NCBI RefSeq assembly: GCF_040537815.1
Contig: NZ_JBEWSZ010000003.1
Coordinates: 124,001-188,000 of the forward strand
Length of the DNA stretch: 64,000 nucleotides
From: Mesorhizobium shangrilense
Lineage (GTDB): Bacteria; Pseudomonadota; Alphaproteobacteria; Rhizobiales; Rhizobiaceae
Direction: 5' to 3'
A program made the position numbers and the translations under genes. Every line of letters begins with the position of its first letter. The stretch's first letter is position 1. Below are positions 50,785 through 58,912 of this stretch, in pieces. Below the pieces are notes generated by a model. It was not told the DNA's origin. It was given only the letters and a program-made list of their open reading frames with translations, and made no database searches.

Positions 50785-51193
50785 CGGCGGCGAATTGTTC
50801 AGCTCCTCACCCATGCGAGGAAAGAACACTCCGGCCGACCAAGCGGAGTATGATGGCTGGCTGGAACTCGGCCCGATGGCTCGCAGGCCAAGGGTTTCCT
50901 GGTCGAGGTGGTCGCGACGGAAGGGCTAGGGACATCCGTGAATTCGGTGGTTGGCGGGCCCATCTTTCGGCGAGTTGATCATTCCCCCGTGGAATTGTGC
51001 CAGGCGACAGCCACCCACGGGTCATTGCCGTTGCTGAAGCGACTGGTGGGAAACTGCTGGAAGTGGCAAGGATGATGTCAACGACGCCTCGACAAATAAG
51101 GCGGCCATTTTGAAGGCAGCCCGTTATCAAGCAAATAAAACGCGGGCCGTCTACTAAAGGCGGACAAGTCGCTGCTAAATCGGAGGTGAAATT
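50785..51193. other. Intergenic region before the CehA-like gene
   Basis: A stretch of 409 bp with no recognised gene. A plus-strand frame reads like protein for about 60 codons (VEVVATEGLGTSVNSVVGG) but has no partner or family. A GGAGG ribosome-binding site for the next gene lies at 51182-51186. Confidence 0.45.
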
Positions 51194-53842
51194 GTGATCA
51201 CGCCACCCTCACCGCATTTCAAGCCAGTGGAACTGAGTCATCACTTCAATGCGAAACGAAAAGACCTAACAGGTCTTTTCGCTAGAAAACCAAAGGATGA
51301 TGGCTGGAGCGATTCGATTGAAGGGCTTCAATCTCTCCGAGGTATACCGTTTCTGTTTGGAAAGACCGAGCGATCGGACATACTTATGCTTCATCCCCAG
51401 GGTCGGTCCATAGTTGTCGGCATTGAGCCGACCATCCTGACCTATGTAGTTTTCGTTCAACTTGTGACGGACCGTCCAGATGCAGTTCCTCCTGGATTCG
51501 GCGATACAGTTCCGGTAGGCCCCGCAAGCGCTGAATCGATCGCGGGTAACTCATTGGGGGAATTGGTGTCTACCTATTCCCTTCAGTACGCCGACGGCAC
51601 TGAGATCGACGTACCGGTCGTTCGCCGCTTCGGCATTCAACAACGTCATGTGTGTTGGGGAGCCAGTCCATTCGCCGCGATGCCCGCTCGGGGACCGCAC
51701 GTGTATGCAACGCACGGGGAGGACATTGCTCTCGGACGCAGTCCTCGGTTCGACTATGGAACAGCCGAATTTCGCACGGAATCTGGACGGCTCTATCAGA
51801 AAGAAAACCTGTGGCTTTACGCTCTTCCGAACGAGCACCCGGACAGAGAGGTAGTGGGCATTCGGTTACGCGCGGAAGCTGAGAGCTCCCTCATTTATGC
51901 TATAAGTACGACCGGGCTCCGGGAACATCCGCTACGCCTCCAAAACCGGAGAAAGTTGCGAATGCGGCTCCCTCCGGGAGTGAGTCTGAATGCAATAGGC
52001 GAACTCGATACCGATGATCGCGGTGACCAGATCGGAATCGACCTAGGAACAGTAATTTCGGCTCGACGGGTACTGGACTACAAGGAATCTGACTGGCTGA
52101 GCCACCTCCCAGATGCGCAGCCCGCGCCTTCTGACTCGGAAGTCATTGTCGAATATTCTGCCCATCCAGACGCTCGAATATTTCTGCGAACGGAAGATGG
52201 CACGTTGCTGGCAGAAGAGCTTGCCTCATTTGACAATACTTCCGCCAACTCTGACCAGCGCAAGTTGGAAGCGATGCTTATCCCTTCGACCATGAAGCCT
52301 GTGAAGTTTGTCATAGTCGAGAAAGGGACAACCGTGCCCGTTGCGGCGAGGCTTCACGTTCATGGTCCGAATGGCGAATATCTTCCACCCAAAGGCCATC
52401 ATCGGAAAGTGAACGTTGGTCTATTCGAGGACAATTTTGCCGAATTTGCCAACGGGCTAAATCAATATGCGTATGTAAACGGCCAATGCACGATCGATCT
52501 GCCATTCGGTTCTGTGTTCGTCGAAATATCGAAAGGACTTGAAGTACAGCCGATCCGTCGGATCATCGACATTAATGAGCATACCGAAGCAATTACCTTC
52601 GAGCTCGATAAGGTACTGCACTGGCGCGAGCGAGGATGGGTAAGTTCCGATACCCATGTCCATTTCCTGAGCCCTCAAACCGCATTGCTCGAAGGTCAGG
52701 CGGAAGGCGTTAACGTCGTCAACCTGCTCGCGTCGCAATGGGGCGAGATGTTCAGCAACGTCGGCGATTTCGACGGCCGGACTACCCTCGGCGCCAAAGA
52801 CTTCGGAGGCGATGGTGAGTTTCTCGTGCGCGTGGGTACAGAGAACCGGCAGCAGGTCTTAGGTCACATATCGCTCCTCGGATATGAGGGCGCTATGATC
52901 GACCCTCTGTGTACCGGCGGCCCAGACGAAGCGGCTATCGGGGACCCTCTTGAGACCACTATGGCGGAGTGGGCGGAACGTTGCCGCCGGCAGGGTGGGT
53001 TAGTGGTGATGCCTCACGCGCCGAATCCACAGGCGGAGCGCGCCGCGGATATTGTGCTCGGCTTGGTCGATGCGCTCGAAATCATGAGCTTCAATCCAAG
53101 GCGATGGCAGATCAGCGCGTTCGCGCTTGCTGACTGGTACCGATATCTCAACATCGGCTATCAACTGCCCCTGGTCGCCGGTTCCGATAAAATGGATGCC
53201 GCGTCACTACTGGGCGGTATCCGAACTTATGCCAGGCTGGGAGCAAATGATTTCACTTTTCGGACTTGGATGGATTGCATTAGGGGCGGAGACACCTTTG
53301 TCACCGTCGGCCCGCTGGTGAATGTCACGGTCGAGGGTCGACTGCCCGGGAGCAAGATTTCGCTTCCGGCAGGAGGCGGAACGATTGGGGTGCATTGGGA
53401 AGTTGAGGCGGTCAGCGTGCGTGCAAGCGCCGTTGAAGTGATCCGCAATGGGCTCGTGGTAGAACAGGCCAAATACGACGACCTCTCGCTCTCCGGTCAA
53501 TGCTCGTTAAACATAACGGAATCCTGTTGGGTGGCAATTCGGATTCGGGGGAGTGTGGCCGGACGCGACACGGACATCGCAGCCCATACGAGCGCCGTTT
53601 TCATAGAGGTAGACGGACGCGCGATTTTCGCGACCTCTGACGCAGTAGCGGTTCTCGCGCAGATTGAAGGATCAATTGCATACTTAGACACGCTTGCCCC
53701 CAGGAGCAGCGAAGCGAAGCAAGCGCGAATGCGGGCTGCACTCGAGCTCGCCCATCACCGCTTGCATCATCAGCTGCACCACCATGGTGTGGGCCACCAA
53801 CATACTCCGGTGCACTCAATCCATATTGCGCACGAGCATTAA
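51194..53842 (+). CDS. CehA/McbA-family metallohydrolase with His-rich tail
   Basis: A protein of 882 residues. The C-terminal half is a PHP-like metallohydrolase domain: WVSSDTHVHFLSP (His-x-His, about 484-490), VVMPHAPNPQ (about 606) and VAGSDKMDAASLLGG (about 663). The N-terminal 450 residues are a beta-rich region of unknown role. CehA and McbA hydrolyse carbaryl, an ester of a carbamic acid. The last 30 residues are packed with histidine (AHHRLHHQLHHHGVGHQH), as in metal-storage or metal-loading tails. The start is a GTG with GGAGG seven bases upstream. A perfect 11-bp palindrome lies inside the first 30 codons. It may hydrolyse a carbamate, ester or amide delivered by the pathway; the link to the carbamoyltransferase gene is speculative. 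Confidence 0.78.
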   Translation: MITPPSPHFKPVELSHHFNAKRKDLTGLFARKPKDDGWSDSIEGLQSLRGIPFLFGKTERSDILMLHPQGRSIVVGIEPTILTYVVFVQLVTDRPDAVPPGFGDTVPVGPASAESIAGNSLGELVSTYSLQYADGTEIDVPVVRRFGIQQRHVCWGASPFAAMPARGPHVYATHGEDIALGRSPRFDYGTAEFRTESGRLYQKENLWLYALPNEHPDREVVGIRLRAEAESSLIYAISTTGLREHPLRLQNRRKLRMRLPPGVSLNAIGELDTDDRGDQIGIDLGTVISARRVLDYKESDWLSHLPDAQPAPSDSEVIVEYSAHPDARIFLRTEDGTLLAEELASFDNTSANSDQRKLEAMLIPSTMKPVKFVIVEKGTTVPVAARLHVHGPNGEYLPPKGHHRKVNVGLFEDNFAEFANGLNQYAYVNGQCTIDLPFGSVFVEISKGLEVQPIRRIIDINEHTEAITFELDKVLHWRERGWVSSDTHVHFLSPQTALLEGQAEGVNVVNLLASQWGEMFSNVGDFDGRTTLGAKDFGGDGEFLVRVGTENRQQVLGHISLLGYEGAMIDPLCTGGPDEAAIGDPLETTMAEWAERCRRQGGLVVMPHAPNPQAERAADIVLGLVDALEIMSFNPRRWQISAFALADWYRYLNIGYQLPLVAGSDKMDAASLLGGIRTYARLGANDFTFRTWMDCIRGGDTFVTVGPLVNVTVEGRLPGSKISLPAGGGTIGVHWEVEAVSVRASAVEVIRNGLVVEQAKYDDLSLSGQCSLNITESCWVAIRIRGSVAGRDTDIAAHTSAVFIEVDGRAIFATSDAVAVLAQIEGSIAYLDTLAPRSSEAKQARMRAALELAHHRLHHQLHHHGVGHQHTPVHSIHIAHEH
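51257..51281. promoter_or_regulatory. Perfect 11-bp hairpin inside the 5' end of the CehA-like gene
   Basis: CGAAAAGACCT and AGGTCTTTTCG are perfect arms around AAC. It lies about 65 bp after the GTG start. It could form an mRNA hairpin, or be an operator if the real start is further downstream. Confidence 0.45.
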
Positions 53843-54728
53843 AGGTGCGAATGGTTTAGCACCTGACACGATTTAAAGCCCGGGCCAGTAGGCGAGGAGC
53901 TGAATAATTGTCGCCGCTATGATGTGCGACGCTCTTAGAAGAAGTGTTGTACCTGCGTAATCGGTGCTAACATTGTTATATTATATAATCTAAAAAACTT
54001 CACCCACCTTCCGTGCCGCAAGATATTGTTATCAGAAAGCTAATTTGCTGCGATCGGTCGAGGGGGGAGACCCTTGGCGAGATCATCGGAGATCAAACTC
54101 GATCGCGCCGGATATTCGATGACAGCAGAGCCGCTCTCAAATCCATCAGGGGCGGGGCTCGTTGTGCTTGCCTTTCGTCAAACGCCGGCCGGAATTGCTC
54201 CCTTTTGCACCCTCTGCCAAAATGCCAAACTGTGCCTTTCACAACCCAATTAGCTTCTCTATGTCAGAAGCCCGACAAATTTTGCCCGTAACGGACAGGC
54301 AGAAACGGCCGCGAACAGGCAAAATTTTGAAATCAAACCATTTTTTGGCTCGGTATGGCTTTTGCTCTCTAACCGGTGACGTATACCTAGGAGCAGGGCC
54401 GTTCGATGTCTGTACCGATGATTTGCTTGAGGGCCTCACTAGCAGAAAATTGTTCCAACAGTTGCAGGCGACCGCCAAATCCCGTGCCTGCGGGTCTATA
54501 TTCTGCGGCTCGTCGGCTACACCCGACGACGTGCATTTTGTTTACGTCTCTATGTGCGATGTCCTCAATCTACGCCGCATCCTCTTCCAACTTTGGGCGG
54601 GGGCGCGAGCGGGGTGAGCGCCTTCGTTCCGGCCGATCCCTCCATGACCGCTCTCTTGGCGCGATGGCCTTGCCGCCAACGAGACAGAACCTCCGCCATC
54701 GGCCCGCTCTGTTGGCAACGCAACTCCC
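53843..54728. other. Long intergenic region, AT-rich patch near 53980
   Basis: No credible gene in 886 bp. The stretch around 53970-54000 is unusually AT-rich (GTTATATTATATAATC) and could hold a promoter. Short frames between 54162 and 54617 show no family resemblance. Confidence 0.45.
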
Positions 54729-55946
54729 ATGATGAGCTTAGGTGTGCATTCCGAGGTTGCCCGGCTGCGAGAAGTACTGGTGCACCGGCCAGGCCCTGGC
54801 CTCCGCCGCCTCACGCCGGGGAACTGCAAGGGCCTTCTTTTCGACGACGTGCCTTGGGTGGAGCGCGCCGGACAGGAGCACGACACGTTCGTGGAGGCCC
54901 TGCGCGACCGTGGCGTGTTGGTTCACCCGTTGGACGAACTGCTTTCTGCAACGGTGGCCTTGCCCGAAGCGCGCCGTTGGCTCCTCGACCGTCGCGTTCA
55001 ATCCTCCGCTGTCGGGCAAGATATGGTCGATGAACTGCGCGGCTGGCTCGAGGAAATTCCTTATGACCAGCTTGCGACCTATCTGGTGAGCGGGATTTTG
55101 GTTGCGGAAATGCCGTTCAAACCGCGCAGCCTGACGGGGCAAACGCTGGAGCCGGAGGATTTCGTCCTCCCGCCTTTGCCGAACCAGGTTTTTACACGTG
55201 ACAGCTCCTGTTGGATCTATGGTGGTGTCTCGGTCAACACTATGTATTGGCCCGCAAGACAGCCAGAAGCTTCGAATGTCGAGGTGGTCTACCGGTTCCA
55301 TCCGCGGTTTCGGGAGGCCAGCTTCACTTACTTGGGGCCCGATGGACCTGACCCCGCTTCCAGTCTCGAGGGCGGGGATGTGATGCCGGTCGGCGGCGGT
55401 GTTGTGCTGATTGGAATGGGTGAACGAACATCACCCCAGGCAGTCGAGGTTCTGGCGCGACGCTTGTTCTCGACGAAGGATGCGACGCACGTCATTGCAG
55501 CACTGATGCCGCGGAATCGCAGCTCTATGCATCTTGACACGATCTTCACCTTCTGTGACCGCGACCTCGTGACGATTCACCCGCAGGTCATTGAGCTACT
55601 CAAGACGTTTTCGTTACGACCGAACAATGCTGAGGGTGTGCTCGATGTCACCAAGGAGACTAGGCCATTTTTATCGGTAGTGGCTGAGGCTCTGGGATTG
55701 AAGGCTCTCCGCACTGTCGAGACCGGTGGTGACAGATTTGCGGCAGAGCGGGAGCAATGGGATGCCGCTAATAATGTGATCACCGTCGAGCCGGGCGTCG
55801 TCATTGCCTACGAACGCAACGTACACACGAACACGCTGTTGAGGCGCGCCGGCGTGGAAGTGATCACGGTCGACGGTGCTGAACTCAGCCGTGGCCGCGG
55901 CGGCGGACGCTGCATGACTTGCCCACTTGTGCGCGATCCGATCTGA
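54729..55946 (+). CDS. arcA: Arginine deiminase
   Basis: A 405-residue guanidino-modifying enzyme that converts arginine to citrulline and ammonia. The family landmarks are all present: [19 protein letters not shown] at the start, [37 protein letters not shown] with the catalytic His, and [12 protein letters not shown] with the nucleophile Cys. The usual arginine-deiminase partners arcB and arcC are missing. The next gene instead encodes a citrulline-hydrolysing enzyme, so arginine would go to ornithine without ATP gain. ATG 54729 and ATG 54732 are adjacent, and either may start. No strong ribosome-binding site is visible. Confidence 0.9.
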   Translation: MMSLGVHSEVARLREVLVHRPGPGLRRLTPGNCKGLLFDDVPWVERAGQEHDTFVEALRDRGVLVHPLDELLSATVALPEARRWLLDRRVQSSAVGQDMVDELRGWLEEIPYDQLATYLVSGILVAEMPFKPRSLTGQTLEPEDFVLPPLPNQVFTRDSSCWIYGGVSVNTMYWPARQPEASNVEVVYRFHPRFREASFTYLGPDGPDPASSLEGGDVMPVGGGVVLIGMGERTSPQAVEVLARRLFSTKDATHVIAALMPRNRSSMHLDTIFTFCDRDLVTIHPQVIELLKTFSLRPNNAEGVLDVTKETRPFLSVVAEALGLKALRTVETGGDRFAAEREQWDAANNVITVEPGVVIAYERNVHTNTLLRRAGVEVITVDGAELSRGRGGGRCMTCPLVRDPI

Positions 55947-56098
55947 CCAAAAGGCACTTTGACATCGACCCGCCAGGCACAGCAAGGCCATCCGCGATCT
56001 CAGCGATTTCCGCCTCAACGGGATCGCTGACCCGAATGCCCCGGGCGGTCGCTGCAGCATACTTCAATGCACTCGCTAACCCGATCGGAGGCTTTCCC

Positions 56099-57031
56099 GT
56101 GGCAGCACGTACAGAATGCTCGGTTCAGGCCCCTTCCGCGGTGGTTATGGTCCGTCCGCATCGTTTCGCGGTCAATATCGAGACTGCGGCCGACAATCGC
56201 TTTCAAATATCGAACGTTGATGCTGGTGATCTGTCGCCGCTTGCCTATGCGGAGATCACCCGTGCCGCTGCGCTGCTCCAAGAGCAGGGTATAACGGTGC
56301 ATTTGTTCGAGGGCGAGGACAGCGACGCTCCGGATTCAGTGTTTCCGAACAACTGGTTTTCAACCCACGCTGGCGGTTACGTAGCGATCTACCCCATGAA
56401 GGCCTTGAGCCGCCGCCGTGAGCGCCGGAGCGATATTATTGATATGCTGAAGCGACGATATAGGGTGCAGGAGGTGATCGACTATTCTGGCCTTGAGCCG
56501 GACGGCCTCTTCTTGGAAGGTACCGGTTCGATGGTGCTCGATCATATTGATCGGGTCGCCTATGCAGTGAGATCTGAGCGCACCGATCCAATCGCACTTG
56601 AAAGGTTCTGTACCCAGTTCAGTTTTGAGCCGATGGTGTTCTCGGCGAAGGACCCCGGCGGGTTCGACATCTATCATACGAACGTGTTGATGTGCGTCGC
56701 GACCGATTTCGCCATGATCGGGCTCGACATGATCACTGAATCAGGGAGACGACGCGAAATCGTCAACCGCTTCGAACGCGCCGGCCGTCGGGTGATCGGG
56801 CTCACCAACGCACAGATTGAGAAGTTTGCAGGCAATGCGATTGAGCTCCTGGGCGCGGACGGGCGCATCTTGGTCCTGTCGACGACCGCACTCTTGGCAT
56901 TGACGAAGGAACAGATCGACATCATCGGCGAAAGCGCGCGGCTGCTGCCGCTAGCAATTCCTACGGTCGAGCGGGCCGGCGGTTCCGTGCGATGCACGAT
57001 CGCCGGCGTGCACCTCACGCCTCGGGTTTAA
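56099..57031 (+). CDS. ctlX: CtlX-like citrulline hydrolase / amidinotransferase family
   Basis: From the GTG at 56099 (GGAG nine bases upstream) the protein is 310 residues, the usual length of this family. The longer frame to 55919 would overlap arcA and has no site. Motifs are SAVVMVRPHRFAVN, FPNNWFSTH, LEGTGSMVLDH, the catalytic His in YHTNVLMCVA and the nucleophile Cys in GSVRCTIAGVHL. CtlX-type enzymes hydrolyse citrulline to ornithine, CO2 and ammonia. Its place just after arginine deiminase supports that role over dimethylargininase. Ornithine could then enter proline metabolism, in keeping with the proline-like compounds expected in this module. Confidence 0.82.
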   Translation: MAARTECSVQAPSAVVMVRPHRFAVNIETAADNRFQISNVDAGDLSPLAYAEITRAAALLQEQGITVHLFEGEDSDAPDSVFPNNWFSTHAGGYVAIYPMKALSRRRERRSDIIDMLKRRYRVQEVIDYSGLEPDGLFLEGTGSMVLDHIDRVAYAVRSERTDPIALERFCTQFSFEPMVFSAKDPGGFDIYHTNVLMCVATDFAMIGLDMITESGRRREIVNRFERAGRRVIGLTNAQIEKFAGNAIELLGADGRILVLSTTALLALTKEQIDIIGESARLLPLAIPTVERAGGSVRCTIAGVHLTPRV

Positions 57032-57055
57032 AAGCGGTCCGTCGGCTGCGAACCA

Positions 57056-57230
57056 ACCCCGCGGGAACAGGAAGACGCAACTCGCCGATGCTCCACTGCC
57101 GCCGGGCTGCCATCCAGGCTTGGAGCTACCCCTTATCCGAGCAGACAGAGTTGCCGATTGCCGAGATCGCAGTCGCCTATGGCCTCTCGTAGGCGTCGCA
57201 CCTCTCGTCGAGCTTTCGGCTGGGTCACAG
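57056..57230 (+). pseudogene. AraC-type helix-turn-helix remnant
   Basis: ELPIAEIAVAYGLS followed, after an in-frame TAG at about 57190, by ASHLSSSFRLGHSYQ is the second helix-turn-helix of an AraC-family regulator. No N-terminal part is present. It may be what is left of the regulator of the arcA-ctlX pair. Confidence 0.6.
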
Positions 57231-57328
57231 TTACCAAAGCGAGCCGGTGACAGTTGTTGCCGTCGAGGAAGCACTTAGCTCAAACGCATTCCGATGGGGA
57301 AGCGACCTTTTCAACCATGGCTATTACT

Positions 57329-57952
57329 GGGAAGCTCATGAGGCTTGGGAGCCTCTATGGCACGCTGCGAAACAAAGCGCTCAGCTATCCGACCGCGACG
57401 CCTGTTGAGGCGTATGTCCGTCCGGCAGTAAAGATTGAGTCAGGCGCGAAGTCGGCACTCGATCCGAACACACCGCAGATCATTCGACCCTATGTCGATG
57501 AGGACGTGCCAGGTCTCGATCTGAGCGTGGCCAACGTCACTACGGTCGATCCGGAGCGGACTTTTTGGGACAAGGTCGTGATCCTTCATGGCCTGCGGCG
57601 CTGGTTTGAGCGTCGGGGTGAACTGCGCGGTGGCGGACAGCGGATTTCACGCCACTATTATGACATTCATCGGCTCATGGAGTCCGAAACTGGCCGCCGG
57701 GCAATCGCGAATAGGGATCTTGGCGCCGACTGCGTCGCTCATGCTCGCATGTTTTTCAACCGCAAGGACTACGACCTTGCATCAGCCGAACCGCCGACCT
57801 TGCCCTTGCTGCCACATGACGAAATGGTTGACGCCCTGCGGCGAGATTATGTTGCCATGGCCGCGATGATCTTTGGGCCTGTGCCGAATTTCAACTTGGT
57901 GCTCGAAAGCGTCCGACAATTGGAAACGCTGTTGAACGCGCCAAAAGGTTGA
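57329..57952 (+). pseudogene. AbiEii/AbiGii-type toxin, 5'-truncated
   Basis: The sequence from about 57400 onward, VEAYVRPAVKIESGAKSALD, then VTTVDPERTFWDKVVILHGL and ISRHYYDIHRLMES, is the C-terminal two thirds of an AbiEii-family nucleotidyltransferase toxin. The N-terminal catalytic part with its GS-x-D motif is missing, and so is an AbiEi antitoxin gene. The fragment still ends at a normal stop (57952), 38 bp before the right boundary repeat. The cut presumably came with the rearrangement that placed the arcA-ctlX segment here. The remaining protein should be inactive as a nucleotidyltransferase. Confidence 0.72.
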
Positions 57953-57990
57953 CGTTCAGCCTGCTGTATGTTCGCCATTTGCGCTCGAAA

Positions 57991-58226
57991 AGTCGCATAA
58001 TTGGCAGTCTGGTGTGATGTCCGGAATTATTTGTCATCTGTGAGACTCCGAGTCCAGAATTATCTGTCGTCGGCCAGCCTGTTAAGTGGCTCATATCGCA
58101 CCGCTTTCGCCAGAAGAGGTTCCCAATGCCCTTCGGTCAACAGGTTACCAATGTGCCCCAACGACAATTAATTCCGGACTGGCGCTAAAGGGCTGTCTTC
58201 ATTAAGCTTATTGCGGTCCTGATTGG
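57991..58226. repeat. Right copy of 236-bp boundary repeat
   Basis: This aligns without gaps to 24023-24258, same orientation. It has the same internal plan: TCCGGAATTAT at 58020, TCCAGAATTAT at 58053 and an inverted copy at 58158-58178. GGTTCCCAATG (58118) and GGTTACCAATG (58143) boxes lie inside. Just beyond it, inverted copies of the box follow at 58222 (ATTGGGAACC), 58252 (ATTGGTAACC) and 58274 (TTTGGTAACC). These are absent or degenerate at the left copy. The right copy therefore looks like the more complete element end. Confidence 0.75.
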
Positions 58227-58677
58227 GAACCTAAGGTCACACAACACGCGAATTGGTAACCCACCTGGACAGGTTTGGTAACCCATATCGAGTGAGTGCC
58301 GCTCGCACTTCTCGGCGGTTTCGTTCCAGTTCTAAGCCCGGCTTAATTCGGGACAACTGGCCTGCTGCCGGTTCCATGGACACCGAGTTAAGGTGTTGAA
58401 GATGGAACCGGAGTTTTCCCATGGAGAGAAGAAAGTTCAGCCGCGAGTTCAAGCTTGAGGCTGTGAGGCTGGTGAAGGAACGAGGTGTTGCGGTCGCGCA
58501 GGCGGCTCGGGATCTGGACCTGCACGAGAATGTGCTGCGCAAATGGATACGTGATCTATCGGCCGATCCGCAGCATGCGTTTCCCGGCCACGGCCAAATG
58601 AAGCCGGAGCAGCTCGAGATCGACAAGCTGCGTCGCGAAGTGGCCAAGCTCAAGGCGGAGCGCGACATCCTAAAAAA

Positions 58678-58912
58678 CTGTCACGGGCCGTTGCCCGCCT
58701 GCGCGCGGTAGTAACAGCCTATGCTACCCTAGCACCTCGGAGGGTAGCGGCCGTCAGCTTATTGGAGGCGCAGTCCCCGTAAAAAAACGTGGTCCATGGG
58801 TGCATGCGAACTTGAGAGTGGTGACGCCGCTCTAACGGCGATCCCGATTAGGAAGATGAAGATAGGCATAGCCCAGACCCTCCCGCCCACAATTTTTGAT
58901 GGAGGATTTGCG
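58678..58912 (+). ncRNA. Candidate bridge RNA leader of the IS110 element
   Basis: IS110 elements of this layout make a structured bridge RNA from the noncoding left end. This region holds a perfect 8-bp stem (GCTACCCT 58723-58730 with AGGGTAGC 58741-58748). It also holds a hairpin at 58775-58792 whose loop is six A residues, like the left junction, and an exact TTAGGAAG (58848-58855) that also occurs at the right junction (60277-60284). These may be guide loops. Confidence 0.5.

Noticed and set aside
54162..54617. Plus-strand frame of 151 codons before arcA
   Set aside because: No family resemblance, unusual composition and no convincing start; treated as noncoding.
55919..56098. N-terminal extension of the CtlX-like protein
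   Set aside because: It overlaps the arcA 3' end, has no ribosome-binding site and would exceed family length; GTG 56099 has GGAG at good distance.
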